A stretch of 64,000 nucleotides of DNA from Thermovenabulum sp049723235 (GCF_049723235.1 NZ_JBNARB010000005.1:1-64000); one strand, 5' to 3'; numbered from the stretch's first letter, positions 1 to 9,454 are shown. The notes: a model not told the origin generated them from the letters alone. Program-made: numbers and translations.

Positions 1-94
1 AAACTCAAAATCTATTTTCATCAATGGTTGTGTTTTACTAAACATGGATGGTTAAGTAAAAAATAACTAAAAATTATTAAAAATGGAGGTAAGT

Positions 95-613
95 ATGAAA
101 AACATTATTGTTTTATTCATTGCTTTTTTCAGGGTAGGAGCTCTAAGCATAGGAGGAGGCTATACTTTAATACCCCTTATTGAAAGGGAAGTGGTTTTTA
201 ATTACCACTGGCTTACAAAAGATGAGTTTTTGGAGATATTGGGTATTACCCAGGGAATTCCGGGAGCCATTTCTATGAAGTTTGCTACTTATACCGGTTA
301 TAAAGAAGCGGGAATTTTTGGGGTTCTTGCGGCAAATATAGGTATTTTACTGCCTCCTGTAATAGGAGTAATGATATTGTATTCGGTTTTTAACAAGTTA
401 TCGGTAAATCCGGGCTTTAAAGCCTTTTTAACGGGTATTAAATTTGGAACGATTGGACTTCTCCTTGCCTTTGCTATGGAAATGGCAAAATCAGCCAAAT
501 GGGGGTTAAACGGTGTACTAATTTTAATTCTGTCGTTTTTAAGTTTATATTTTAAAATCCATCCCGGACTCGTAATAATTTTAAGTGGATTGTTAGGATT
601 GGTAATTTTATAA
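95..613 (+). CDS. chrA: Chromate transporter family protein (short CHR domain)
   Basis: A 172-residue, very hydrophobic protein with the CHR-domain opening (GALSIGGGYTLIPLIEREV, then WLTKDEF and GITQGIPGAIS), so it belongs to the ChrA chromate/anion transporter family in the inner membrane. Short single-domain members usually work as pairs; a partner is not visible and would lie upstream of the window. The in-frame ATG at 83 overlaps the GGAGGT ribosome binding site (85-90), so the ATG at 95 is preferred. The family assignment is firm. The transported anion is not: many genomic members have never been shown to move chromate. Confidence 0.85.
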   Translation: MKNIIVLFIAFFRVGALSIGGGYTLIPLIEREVVFNYHWLTKDEFLEILGITQGIPGAISMKFATYTGYKEAGIFGVLAANIGILLPPVIGVMILYSVFNKLSVNPGFKAFLTGIKFGTIGLLLAFAMEMAKSAKWGLNGVLILILSFLSLYFKIHPGLVIILSGLLGLVIL

Positions 614-793
614 AAAATATTTAAATGAGATTTTATTCACAAATATCAAATTTTCGAGTTTAGTTTAATTTTAAATATAAATTGTAAGTTTAATATTTGT
701 ATATAATTACTAAAGGTATTGTGACATTTTTATAGAATAAAAATGATTGAAGAAATTATTATGTACTAAAAAAGTAGCGGGAGGAGGGCTATT

Positions 794-1606
794 TTGATAA
801 AAGCTGTTGAGTATATTAAGCCGAAGAGTAAGGAAGAAGCGGTAAAGGTATTGAGCGTGCCGGGCAGTAAAGTATTAGCGGGTGGAACAGATTTGCTGGT
901 CAATATGAGGAACAAGGTTATTTCGCCTGAAGTTCTGGTTGATATTAAAGGTATTGAAGATTTAAAAGGAATTAGGGTAGAAAATGACAAACTTTTTATC
1001 GGAGCTACCGTTACTATAAACGAAATAGTAGAAGATGAAAAGATTGAAAAAAAATACCCAATTCTTAAAGAGGCCGGTAGCGTTTTGGCCTCCTATCAAG
1101 TCAGGAACAGGGCTACGGTTGGAGGAAATCTTTGCAATGCTTCTCCGGCTGCGGATATGGCGTCACCGTTGCTGGTCTTACAGGCGAAGGCGGTTATTTA
1201 CGGAAATGAAGGAATAAAGGAACTTTCCTTAAAAGACTTTTTCTTAGGTGTAAAAAAGACTGTCTTAAAACAAGACGAAATATTGGTAGGGATATCTATA
1301 CCCGTAAGTGATGGGCACGGTAAGTATTACAAAAAATCCAGGATTAAAGGGCATGACCTGTCAATCGTAGGAGTGGCAGGATACAGGATGGATGATTATT
1401 TGTACTTCGGCATAGGAGCATGTGCTATTACTCCAAAACTTATAGAAGTAGATGTAAAAGGCCTCGGAAAAGAGGAAGCCATCAAAGTTAGCAAAGAAAA
1501 AATATTAAGTGAAGTCAATCCAATTACAGATATAAGGGCTACGGCTGAATACAGGCGTGCAATGCTTGAAGTCTTTGTTGAGAAGATTGTTAATGAAATT
1601 ATGTAG
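794..1606 (+). CDS. xdhB: Xanthine dehydrogenase family, FAD-binding subunit
   Basis: A 270-residue FAD subunit of a molybdenum hydroxylase, which passes electrons from the iron-sulfur subunit to NAD+ or another acceptor. The flavin-binding signatures are AGGTDLL (about residues 29-35) and ATVGGNLCNASPAAD (107-121), followed by the usual C-terminal domain; the length is slightly below the common 280-290. Translation starts at TTG 794 behind a strong GGGAGGAGGG site (779-788). It is first in the order FAD, 2Fe-2S, Mo subunit. The 180 bp upstream are AT-rich, and no convincing regulator site was found there. Confidence 0.93.
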   Translation: MIKAVEYIKPKSKEEAVKVLSVPGSKVLAGGTDLLVNMRNKVISPEVLVDIKGIEDLKGIRVENDKLFIGATVTINEIVEDEKIEKKYPILKEAGSVLASYQVRNRATVGGNLCNASPAADMASPLLVLQAKAVIYGNEGIKELSLKDFFLGVKKTVLKQDEILVGISIPVSDGHGKYYKKSRIKGHDLSIVGVAGYRMDDYLYFGIGACAITPKLIEVDVKGLGKEEAIKVSKEKILSEVNPITDIRATAEYRRAMLEVFVEKIVNEIM

Positions 1607-1621
1607 ATAGGGGTGAAAAAG

Positions 1622-2089
1622 GTGAAGGAAATTACCGTTACCGTAAACGGAGAGAAATATACGGTTAATGTGAAAGAAAACAAAACCCTTCTTCAGTTTT
1701 TGAGAGAAGATTTATTTTTAACCGGAACCAAAGAAGGTTGTGGGGCAGGAGAATGCGGTGCATGCACGGTTATAATGAATGGAAAAGCGGTTAATTCCTG
1801 TTTAGTTCTTGCCGTAGAAGCCGATGGGGCAGAGATAATCACAATAGAAGGAATTGCTAAGGACAACGAATTATCAAAGATTCAAAAAGCGTTTATAAAA
1901 CATCAGGCTTTTCAGTGCGGTTTTTGTACCCCCGGTATGATAATGTCGGCAAAAGCTTTACTCGATAGAAATCCAAATCCCTCCGAAGAGGAGATTAAAG
2001 AAGCAATTGCCGGTAATTTATGCCGTTGTACCGGCTATTTCCCAATTATTGATGCCATTAAGGATGTTGCTGAAGGGAGGATTGAATAA
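1622..2089 (+). CDS. Xanthine dehydrogenase family, 2Fe-2S subunit
   Basis: A 155-residue iron-sulfur subunit carrying two [2Fe-2S] clusters between the molybdenum and FAD sites. The plant-ferredoxin-type cluster is bound by C40, C45, C48 and C60, and the second by C99, C102, C134 and C136 (CGFCTPG and LCRCTGY). The GTG at 1622 is chosen over the in-frame GTG at 1613 because the AGGGGTG Shine-Dalgarno (1609-1615) covers the latter. The stop overlaps the start of the large subunit by one base, indicating translational coupling. Some nomenclatures call this subunit XdhC, which is also the name of an unrelated maturation factor. Confidence 0.94.
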   Translation: MKEITVTVNGEKYTVNVKENKTLLQFLREDLFLTGTKEGCGAGECGACTVIMNGKAVNSCLVLAVEADGAEIITIEGIAKDNELSKIQKAFIKHQAFQCGFCTPGMIMSAKALLDRNPNPSEEEIKEAIAGNLCRCTGYFPIIDAIKDVAEGRIE

Positions 2090-4437
2090 TGGAAAGCTAT
2101 ATTGGGAAGGGAATTCCAAGGGTAGAAAGCTTTGAAAAGGTTACCGGAATAGCAAAATATGTGAATGATTTAATGCTTCCCGGTATGCTATATGCAAAAA
2201 TGCTTTTGAGCCCCCATGCCCATGCCAAAATTAAGAGAATTGATGTAAGCAGGGCAAAGGAGTTACCGGGAGTAAAGGCAGTTCTTACCGGCGAAGAATT
2301 GAATTATAAGCAGGGTCTTTACCTTAGAGATAAAGATATTCTTGCGAAAGGCAAGGTAAGATACCAGGGAGAACCTGTAGCAGCGGTAGCTGCGGTAAGT
2401 GAAGAAATTGCAGAACAGGCAATTTCTCTTATCGAAGTGGAATACGAATTACTGCCTCCCGTGTTCGATCCTGTGGAAGCTATAAAGGAGGACGCACCTC
2501 TCGTTCATGAAGAGTTAGGATCGTATGAATTCATGAAAGGCGTATTCCATCCTGTACCCGGTACAAATATTGCCAACCATCATAAACTGAGAAAAGGCGA
2601 TGTAGAAAAAGGATTTAAAGAATCCTATAAGATAATTGAAAACGAATTCAGGATGCCACAGGTAGCGCATGTTCCGATGGAAACCCATGTGGTAATTGCT
2701 GAATGGCTGCCCAATGACAGGATAAAAGTATATACCTCCGCTCAATCTCCTTTTGCAGTGAGGAATTTAATGAGCGTTACCTTGGGAATACCCCATGCCA
2801 AGATTGAAGTAGAGGTACCTTACCTCGGAGGAGGGTTCGGAGGCAAGGCCGGAATCCATTTAGAACCTCTTACAGCACTTCTTTCCAAAAAAGCGGGTGG
2901 AAGACCTGTAAAATTAGTAGCTAAAAGAGAAGAAGAGTTTAATACACTTCCCTGCCGTCAGGCTCTGGTAGCAAGAATAAAAACAGGTGTTTCCAAAGAG
3001 GGTAGAATTTTAGCACAAGAGATAACTTATTACTGGGATGCCGGTGCATATGCTGACTATGGAGTAAATATAGGCAGGGCAGCTGGATACTCCGGAGCGG
3101 GTCCTTACGATATAGAAAATGTAAAGTTAGATTCTTATACGATTTATACCAATCATGTATTCGGAACTGCTTATCGCGGATTCGGTCATGTAGAGTTCAT
3201 GTGGGCTATTGAGAGACAGATGGATATGGTGGCTCATGAGCTCGGAATGGATCCCTATGAATTCAGAATGAAAAATGTTTTAAAGCCGGGTTCAATTACA
3301 ATTACCGGTGAAAAAATAAGAGAAAATACGGGTAGAGTAGATAAATGTTTGGAATCTGTTGCCAAGGAGATCGGCTGGGGTAAAAAGAAGACCGATGAAG
3401 AAAGAAAAGCTGAAATAGCTAACGGAAAGATAATCGGTAAAGGGTTGGCTGTATTGCATAAAGCACCTGCTATGCCTACTTTTACATCCTGCTCAGCTGT
3501 TGCAAAATTTAATGATGATGGTACCGTAAGTATTTCTGTTAGCGGAACCGATATGGGACAGGGAACTTATACCGCTCTTGCTCAAATTGCAGCGGATACG
3601 TTGAAAATGCCCGTAGAAAAGATAATTATGGTTTGGGATTGCGATACCAAGACCGATCCCTATGACTGGCAAACGGTCGCGAGTCGATTCCTGTTTATGG
3701 GTGGAAATGCGGTAATTAGAGCATGCAATGATATGATCGAGCAGATGAAGGAAGTTGCCTCTGCTGTTTTAAGAGCACCTAAGGATGAATTAGAGATAGG
3801 CGATGAAAGGGTATATATTAAACATAACCCCGATGAATATGTAACTTATAAAGAATTAGCCCTTGGCTACGTATATCCAAACGGAAATGCCATCGGCGGA
3901 CCTATTATAGGAAGAGGCAAATATATTGCTCAAGGTTTAACAATTTTGGATCCCGAAACAGGTCAAGGATTACCTGCAATTGACTGGACCTATGGTGCTC
4001 ATGGGGTAGAAGTAGAGATAGATATTAAAACGGGAGACTTGAGAATAAAGAAGATTGCATCCACATTTGACGTTGGCAAGGTAATTAATAAACTTTTGGC
4101 TGAAGGACAGGTAAAAGGCGGCGTTGTTCAGGGAATAGGAACGGGATTATTTGAAGGTTATATCTACAATAAAGAAGGTAAATTATTAAATAATTCCTTT
4201 ACCGATTATAAAATACCAACAGCAAAGGATATTCCAGACGAGATAGTGACTGATTTTGTAGAAACACCGCAGTTAGATGGTCCTTATGGAGCAAGGGGTG
4301 TTGCGGAACATCCGATGATCAGCGTAAACGCCGCAATTGCAAATGCTATATATGATGCAATTGGAGTAAATATCAACGATCAGCCTCTTACCTCAGAAAG
4401 AATTTGGAAAGCTCTGAAAGAAGCAGGATTAAAATAA
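2089..4437 (+). CDS. xdhA: Xanthine dehydrogenase family, molybdenum-binding catalytic subunit
   Basis: A 782-residue molybdopterin-binding subunit that hydroxylates a purine or similar heterocycle at the Mo site. Family motifs are GGGFGGK (247-253), RGFG (363-366), GTDMGQGTY in the second half and GARGVAEHP near the C-terminus, where E740 corresponds to the catalytic base. The N-terminal small domain and PMETH (196-200) are intact, and the length is normal. Purine permeases, PucR and the YqeB/YqeC/MocA/XdhC set nearby point to xanthine or hypoxanthine as substrate and possibly a selenium-containing cofactor. Substrate cannot be fixed from motifs alone; nicotinate-type hydroxylases share them. 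Confidence 0.92.
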   Translation: MESYIGKGIPRVESFEKVTGIAKYVNDLMLPGMLYAKMLLSPHAHAKIKRIDVSRAKELPGVKAVLTGEELNYKQGLYLRDKDILAKGKVRYQGEPVAAVAAVSEEIAEQAISLIEVEYELLPPVFDPVEAIKEDAPLVHEELGSYEFMKGVFHPVPGTNIANHHKLRKGDVEKGFKESYKIIENEFRMPQVAHVPMETHVVIAEWLPNDRIKVYTSAQSPFAVRNLMSVTLGIPHAKIEVEVPYLGGGFGGKAGIHLEPLTALLSKKAGGRPVKLVAKREEEFNTLPCRQALVARIKTGVSKEGRILAQEITYYWDAGAYADYGVNIGRAAGYSGAGPYDIENVKLDSYTIYTNHVFGTAYRGFGHVEFMWAIERQMDMVAHELGMDPYEFRMKNVLKPGSITITGEKIRENTGRVDKCLESVAKEIGWGKKKTDEERKAEIANGKIIGKGLAVLHKAPAMPTFTSCSAVAKFNDDGTVSISVSGTDMGQGTYTALAQIAADTLKMPVEKIIMVWDCDTKTDPYDWQTVASRFLFMGGNAVIRACNDMIEQMKEVASAVLRAPKDELEIGDERVYIKHNPDEYVTYKELALGYVYPNGNAIGGPIIGRGKYIAQGLTILDPETGQGLPAIDWTYGAHGVEVEIDIKTGDLRIKKIASTFDVGKVINKLLAEGQVKGGVVQGIGTGLFEGYIYNKEGKLLNNSFTDYKIPTAKDIPDEIVTDFVETPQLDGPYGARGVAEHPMISVNAAIANAIYDAIGVNINDQPLTSERIWKALKEAGLK

Positions 4438-4480
4438 TATTAATTAATACATGTAATCATTAAAAATAGGAGGAAAGCAA

Positions 4481-5716
4481 ATGGCATTTGTTGAAAAAAA
4501 AGTCGTAGCAGTTGAAAGGGGTCCAATTAGAGCAGGAGATTATCTACCCTTCTATCAACTGCTGATTTTAGGATTGCAGCACACTTTTACTATGTTCGGT
4601 GCGACCGTTTTAGTTCCTATATTAACGGGTTTTGATGTGGGAGTTTCACTTTTAACCGCTGGAATAAGCACGTTATGGTTTCATTTTATAACTAAGGGAA
4701 GGGTGCCCGTATTTCTCGGGTCATCCTTCGCCTTCATTGCTCCTTTAGCTTTAACCGTACAAAAATATGGTGTTGCAGATTCTCTTAGTGGTATTATAGC
4801 AGCTGGTCTTTTATACGTGATAATGTCGTTTTTTATTTATAAACTGGGACCTGAATTTATTGAAAGAATATTTCCTCCTATTGTTACAGGTCCAATCATT
4901 ATGGTGATAGGATTGTCCTTAGCTCCTGTTGCAATAAAAAATGCCAGCACCAACTGGACGATAGCCTTCATTGTTTTGATTACGGTTATTATTGTAAATA
5001 TTTTTGGCAAGGGAATGATTAAATTAATTCCCGTTATTATCGGGCTGGCAATAGGGTATTTTGTTTCTTTGTTAATGGGAGTTGTTGATCTCAATCCCAT
5101 ATATAACGCGAAATGGTTTTCCCTTCCTACTATCACGCTTCCAAAATATAATCCTGCAGCGATTGCGATAATTGCTCCCGCAGCAATAGCACCTATAGTA
5201 GAATTAGTAGGAGATATTTTAGCAATAGGCGCAACGGTGGAAGAAGATTTTATAAAAAATCCGGGAATCCACAAATGTATGTTTGCAGATGGTACCAGCA
5301 CGATTATTTCTGCATTTTTTGGAGGGCCTCCTAAAACAACATATTCAGAAAATACGGGAGTTCTTGCACTCACTAAGGTATGGAAACCGCAGGTAATGTG
5401 GGTAGCATCTATTTTTGCTATAATTTTATCTTTTATTCAGAAGCTTAGCGTAGCGATTAGCACCATACCAAATGCAGTAATTGGCGGAATTTCAATAGTT
5501 TTATTTGGCATGATCGCAAGCATAGGAGTTAGGACTGTAGTAGAAAATGATATTGATTTTACTGATTCAAGAAACTTGATAATTGCCAGCGTTATTTTGG
5601 TATTGGGAATTGGAGATGCTGTTATTAAAATTGGGAATGGGCTTGAACTGGGTGGAATGGGATTAGCAGCGATAGTAGGTGTTATCTTAAACCAAATTTT
5701 ACCTAAAACAAGATAA
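4481..5716 (+). CDS. NCS2 family purine (xanthine/urate/uracil) permease, copy 1
   Basis: A 411-residue polytopic nucleobase:cation symporter-2 protein. Signatures include QHTFTMFGATVLVP (TM1), VFLGSSFAFI, the conserved acidic motif in VELVGDILA and NTGVLALT (TM10 region). The start has a clear GGAGG site 7-8 bases upstream. It follows the dehydrogenase subunits by 43 bp, so co-transcription is likely, and a strong terminator comes directly after. It probably imports the dehydrogenase's substrate. A second, closely related permease follows downstream; which purine each takes cannot be told from the sequence. Confidence 0.9.
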   Translation: MAFVEKKVVAVERGPIRAGDYLPFYQLLILGLQHTFTMFGATVLVPILTGFDVGVSLLTAGISTLWFHFITKGRVPVFLGSSFAFIAPLALTVQKYGVADSLSGIIAAGLLYVIMSFFIYKLGPEFIERIFPPIVTGPIIMVIGLSLAPVAIKNASTNWTIAFIVLITVIIVNIFGKGMIKLIPVIIGLAIGYFVSLLMGVVDLNPIYNAKWFSLPTITLPKYNPAAIAIIAPAAIAPIVELVGDILAIGATVEEDFIKNPGIHKCMFADGTSTIISAFFGGPPKTTYSENTGVLALTKVWKPQVMWVASIFAIILSFIQKLSVAISTIPNAVIGGISIVLFGMIASIGVRTVVENDIDFTDSRNLIIASVILVLGIGDAVIKIGNGLELGGMGLAAIVGVILNQILPKTR

Positions 5717-5730
5717 TCTATTTGTTGACT

Positions 5731-5770
5731 AAAACCGCTTTTAGGTTGCATGTCCTAAAAGCGGTTTTTT
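5731..5770 (+). terminator. Rho-independent terminator after permease 1
   Basis: A 15-bp perfect stem (AAAACCGCTTTTAGG paired with CCTAAAAGCGGTTTT) with an eight-base loop and a run of six T. It lies 14 bases after the permease stop and should end the dehydrogenase-permease transcript. Confidence 0.92.
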
Positions 5771-6028
5771 AAATGGTAATATCTTAAAATATATTGTAAA
5801 ATATAATTAAATCTATTTTTATATTCATGCAACATATAAATTACCGCATATTTGTAAAGATAAAACAAAGGTAAGTTAAATTAAAAAAAGAATAGTATAA
5901 ATAGAAAAGTATAAAAAGTATCATAAAAAAACAATATTTTAAAAATAACCATTAAATAAATTTTCAAAAAAGGGGGTTGATAATTTTTTAGTATGTAATA
6001 TCAAACAATATTATTAGGAGGGTGTTAA

Positions 6029-7261
6029 ATGGCAACAAAAAATGGACAAATTCGCGGCCCTGTAAGGGCAGGGGATTATTTACCCTTTCACCAGCTATTA
6101 ATACTGGGTATCCAGCACACTTTTACCATGTTCGGAGCCACGGTACTGGTACCTCTTTTGACCGGTCTTGATGTCGGTGTAGCACTTTTTACAGCAGGTA
6201 TAGGAACTTTATGGTTTCATCTCGTAACAAAAAGAAAGGTTCCGGTATTTTTAGGTTCATCCTTTGCCTTTATTGCCCCCGTAGCATTGGTGGTAAAACA
6301 GTACGGTATACCCGCGGCTCAGGGAGGAATCATTGTAGCCGGTCTTTTATACTGCGTAATGGCTGCCTTTGTTTATTTCTTAGGTCCAAGCTTTATCGAA
6401 AAATTGCTTCCTCCGGTAATTACCGGTCCTATTATTATGGTTATAGGATTAACCCTTGCTCCAGTAGCAATTGGTAGCGCAAGCAAAAACTGGATCATAG
6501 CTTTTATAGTGCTTCTAACCGCCATAATTATTAATATTTATGCCAAAGGTTTTATCAAGCTTGTTCCCGTTATAATAAGCTTAATAGTTGGTTATATTGT
6601 TTCGGCTATTGCTGGGATTATTAACTTTGAACCGGTTCTCCAGGCTCCATGGATTGCCGTTCCGAGATTCACATGGCCGGTCTTTAATGCCGCTGCTATT
6701 GGTTTAATTGCTCCCGTAGCGGTAGCTACTATGGTAGAACATGTAGGTGACGTACTTGCTGTAAGCGCAACGGTAGAAGAAGATTTTATTAAAGACCCCG
6801 GTCTTCACAGGACAATGATAGGTGATGGTATAGGTACAGCTCTTGCAGGACTTTTCGGCGGACCTGCAAACACTACTTATTCTGAGAACACCGGTGTACT
6901 TGCTTTGACAAGGGTATGGAAACCAGAGGTAATGAGAATTGCTGCATGTATGGCTATACTCCTATCCTTTATTCAAAAGGTGGGAGCGGCTATTAGGACC
7001 ATTCCCGAACCGGTAATTGGTGGAATTTCAATAGTATTATTCGGTATGATAGCAAGTATCGGTGTAAGAACCGTGGTAGAAAATCAGGTGGATTTTAAAC
7101 AACCGAGAAATCTCATAATCGCGAGTGTAATCCTGGTGCTGGGTATCGGTGGAGCAGTAATAAATATTGGATCTTTCAAAATGGGCGGCATGGGCCTTGC
7201 TGCACTGGTAGGGATTATTTTAAATCAAATCCTACCGAGAAGTGAAGAATCTGCGGAGTGA
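6029..7261 (+). CDS. NCS2 family purine (xanthine/urate/uracil) permease, copy 2
   Basis: A 410-residue NCS2 permease, closely similar along its length to the preceding one (shared RAGDYLPF, QHTFTMFGATVLVP, VFLGSSFAFIAP and YSENTGVLAL). The acidic motif is VEHVGDVLA here against VELVGDILA in copy 1, a substitution inside the substrate-binding helix. It begins with an AGGAGG site (6016-6021) after a 258-bp gap of AT-rich sequence in which no riboswitch or repeat is recognisable. A hairpin follows the stop at once. The pair is a tandem duplication whose members may have diverged in substrate. Confidence 0.9.
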   Translation: MATKNGQIRGPVRAGDYLPFHQLLILGIQHTFTMFGATVLVPLLTGLDVGVALFTAGIGTLWFHLVTKRKVPVFLGSSFAFIAPVALVVKQYGIPAAQGGIIVAGLLYCVMAAFVYFLGPSFIEKLLPPVITGPIIMVIGLTLAPVAIGSASKNWIIAFIVLLTAIIINIYAKGFIKLVPVIISLIVGYIVSAIAGIINFEPVLQAPWIAVPRFTWPVFNAAAIGLIAPVAVATMVEHVGDVLAVSATVEEDFIKDPGLHRTMIGDGIGTALAGLFGGPANTTYSENTGVLALTRVWKPEVMRIAACMAILLSFIQKVGAAIRTIPEPVIGGISIVLFGMIASIGVRTVVENQVDFKQPRNLIIASVILVLGIGGAVINIGSFKMGGMGLAALVGIILNQILPRSEESAE

Positions 7262-7263
7262 TA

Positions 7264-7294
7264 AAAAGAGGGCGGGTAATTACCGCCCTTTTAT
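7264..7294 (+). terminator. Terminator or attenuator between permease 2 and yqeC
   Basis: A GC stem (GGGCGG 7270-7275 with CCGCCC 7283-7288), an A/T-rich extension and TTTTAT. It begins three bases after the permease stop. The downstream genes start only 20 bp further on with no clear promoter between, so partial read-through (attenuation) is possible. Confidence 0.75.
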
Positions 7295-7313
7295 AATCTT
7301 TCAGGAGGTTTTT

Positions 7314-8075
7314 ATGATTTTAACTGAAATACTTGAATTAAAAGAAAAAGAAATGATTTCGGCGGTAGGCGGAGGGGGAAAAACCACTTTACTTTTTAAT
7401 CTTGCTCTTGAGCTTTCAAAGGTGGGGAAAAAAGTTTTGTTAAGCACAACTACAAAAATTTATTTGCCCGAGTCTGAGGAAAATTTCAAGGTAATATTAG
7501 GCGATGAAGAAGAGGTTTTGAATAGTATCAAGGCCGAAAAAAATTTAATTATAATATCGGGTAAAAGAATTGTGGAAGAAAATAAACTTGAAGGCTTAAA
7601 TAAGAGTTTTTATAATATAATTTTTGAAAAGAATATGTTTGATTATATCCTGATTGAAGCGGATGGCTCTAAAAGAAAGCCGATAAAGTTTCATGCATAT
7701 TATGAACCTGTTATTCCCGAACTTACTACAAAAGTAATAGGTATAGTGGGACTTGACTGTATGGGAGAAAAATTGGACAACCAAATATTCCACAGGGCTG
7801 AAGACTTTAGCAGAGAATTCGGTTATAAAATAGGGGATAATATTGATGAAAAAATGGTAGCTGATTTAATAATTAGTGGAAAGGGTCTTTTTAAAACCTC
7901 ACCGGATGACTCTGAAAAAATTCTTATATTGAATAAAGCGGATAATCCCGATAGGCAAAATTGGGCGACTAAAATTATAAAAGAAATTAAAAAAAGAAGT
8001 GATAATTTATCTTTAGCAAAAATACTCATTACTTCTTTTGAGAAAAATATTTTGATGACGGACAATGGAGGTTAA
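7314..8075 (+). CDS. yqeC: YqeC family protein, selenium-dependent molybdenum hydroxylase accessory factor
   Basis: A 253-residue P-loop protein with GGGGKTT at residues 19-25, directly after the N-terminal strand, and DYILIEADGSKRKPIK further on, typical of the YqeC family. YqeC was tied to selenium-dependent molybdenum hydroxylases by comparative genomics; its reaction is unknown. The ATG at 7314 with AGGAGG eight bases upstream is used; an upstream extension would run through the hairpin of the preceding gene. Its stop overlaps the mocA start, and it belongs to a maturation operon of four genes. Confidence 0.85.
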   Translation: MILTEILELKEKEMISAVGGGGKTTLLFNLALELSKVGKKVLLSTTTKIYLPESEENFKVILGDEEEVLNSIKAEKNLIIISGKRIVEENKLEGLNKSFYNIIFEKNMFDYILIEADGSKRKPIKFHAYYEPVIPELTTKVIGIVGLDCMGEKLDNQIFHRAEDFSREFGYKIGDNIDEKMVADLIISGKGLFKTSPDDSEKILILNKADNPDRQNWATKIIKEIKKRSDNLSLAKILITSFEKNILMTDNGG

Positions 8076-8635
8076 TGATGAAAATTTATGCGATTGTTCT
8101 GGCGGGTGGCGAAGGTAAAAGAGCAGGAGGTAATAAACTTTCTAAGGTAGTTGATGGGAAACCAATGCTGCAGTGGGTTATCGAAAGTGCTAAAGAGGCA
8201 GAATTTGAAGGTATAATTCTTGTTTCGGGGAAGGAAAAGGATTTCTGTGAAGAATTATCAAAGATATATAATATTTCTCATGTCTACAATGAAAATTGGA
8301 ATTTGGGCATGGGGTATACATTAAAAAAGGGTGTTGAAAATCTGCCAAAGGAAGCGGATGGATTTGCAATTCTTCTGGGAGATATGCCATATATAAAAAA
8401 GGAAACCTTAAATACTTTAATAAAAGAATTTTCAAATTATAAGGAAATAGTAATACCAACATTTCAGGGGAAAAAAGGCCATCCACCAATATTTTCAACT
8501 AAATATGTTGAAGAGGTGAGGAGGGTATTTAAAGATATGGGAGCAAGAGAGGTGATCAAAAACCATCAAGAAAAGGTAAAATTTGTAGAAGTTGATGATG
8601 AAGGAATTCTAATAGATATTGACACATTTAATTGA
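8075..8635 (+). CDS. mocA: Molybdenum cofactor cytidylyltransferase-like NTP transferase
   Basis: A 186-residue nucleotidyltransferase of the MobA/MocA fold. The nucleotide-binding loop LAGGEGKRAGGNK lies at residues 9-21, LLGDMPYI supplies the metal-binding Asp, and the GHPPIFS motif is typical of MocA/YgfJ/PucB proteins. The likely role is to transfer CMP to molybdopterin, giving the dinucleotide cofactor used by xanthine dehydrogenase-family enzymes. The start is ATG 8075 or ATG 8078; GGAGG (8067-8071) suits either. The neighbours yqeC, xdhC and yqeB support a role in hydroxylase maturation. Confidence 0.87.
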   Translation: MMKIYAIVLAGGEGKRAGGNKLSKVVDGKPMLQWVIESAKEAEFEGIILVSGKEKDFCEELSKIYNISHVYNENWNLGMGYTLKKGVENLPKEADGFAILLGDMPYIKKETLNTLIKEFSNYKEIVIPTFQGKKGHPPIFSTKYVEEVRRVFKDMGAREVIKNHQEKVKFVEVDDEGILIDIDTFN

Positions 8636-8650
8636 AAAAGGAGGGTTAAA

Positions 8651-9454
8651 ATGAATATTTTTGCTGAAGCCTTAAATGCCGAAAGAGAAGGTAAAAACTT
8701 TGCGATTGCGACAATTATTAAATCGGAAGGATCGGCACCGAGACACGAAAATTCAAAAATGATAATCTTTGAAGATGGAAGCATTAAAGGAACTGTAGGT
8801 GGTGGAATTCTCGAAAAAAAGGTAATAATGGAATCGTTAGAGTGCATTAAAAACGGGAGAACAAAAGTATTAAAGTTTGTTTTAGACAGTAAAAAAGAAA
8901 ATTCCTTACCAATGATATGCGGTGGGGAAGTTGAGGTATTTATAGAAGTTTTTAAAAAGAGGGCGAAATTAATTTTAATTGGTGGAGGACACGTTAATTT
9001 TGCTATATATAATTTTGCAAAACATCTTCATTTTGACATGGTTATTATTGATGATAGAGAAGAATGGGCTAACACAGAGAGATTTCCAGAGGCAGAAGTA
9101 ATTGTAGATAATATTTCCAGAGCATTAGATGGATATTCCACTGACCAAAATACTTTTATTGTAATTGCTACAAGAGGGCATCTTTTTGATAGGGAAGCTC
9201 TAAAAATAGCGATTAACAAAACTGCCAAATATATAGGAATGATAGGCAGCAGAAAAAAGGTCAAGGAAACCTTTGAGGCATTGAAAAAAGAAGGTATTGA
9301 GCAGGAAAAATTAAACCGGGTATATTCACCTATAGGTCTTGATTTGGGCGCGGAAACACCTGAAGAAATAGCTATTAGTATCCTCGCGGAAATTTTAAAG
9401 GTAAAAAATAATGCTACTGGAAAATCCATGAAATTGGAAGGGGAAGCGGAATGA
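8651..9454 (+). CDS. xdhC: XdhC/CoxI family molybdenum hydroxylase maturation factor
   Basis: A 267-residue XdhC-family protein (the maturation factor, not the 2Fe-2S subunit of the same name). The N-terminal domain has SEGSAPRH, GTVGGGILE and MICGGEVEVFIE. A Rossmann-type C-terminal domain follows with LILIGGGHV, the GSRKK loop and the family end signature SPIGLDLGAETPEEIAIS. Known members bind and protect the Mo cofactor while its terminal sulfur is installed. The RBS is AGGAGGG ahead of ATG 8651. The stop overlaps the yqeB start by four bases. Confidence 0.9.
   Translation: MNIFAEALNAEREGKNFAIATIIKSEGSAPRHENSKMIIFEDGSIKGTVGGGILEKKVIMESLECIKNGRTKVLKFVLDSKKENSLPMICGGEVEVFIEVFKKRAKLILIGGGHVNFAIYNFAKHLHFDMVIIDDREEWANTERFPEAEVIVDNISRALDGYSTDQNTFIVIATRGHLFDREALKIAINKTAKYIGMIGSRKKVKETFEALKKEGIEQEKLNRVYSPIGLDLGAETPEEIAISILAEILKVKNNATGKSMKLEGEAE

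Noticed and set aside
1..66. Open frame entering from the window edge and stopping at 64-66
   Set aside because: Only 21 residues are visible and they match no family I know. It could be the end of an upstream gene (perhaps the paired chromate transporter subunit) or chance.
614..793. PucR or sigma-54 site upstream of the dehydrogenase operon
   Set aside because: A TATAAT lies at 702-707, but its best -35 is only 14 bases away and no motif resembling a known PucR box was found.
4837..5373. 178-codon minus-strand frame inside the first permease
   Set aside because: It is the antisense of hydrophobic codons of an NCS2 permease; the plus-strand protein is full length and motif-complete.
5774..6028. 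Purine riboswitch before the second permease
   Set aside because: The gap is AT-rich with no purine aptamer signatures (no paired-loop elements or TATA-rich core in the right arrangement). No structured element could be supported.
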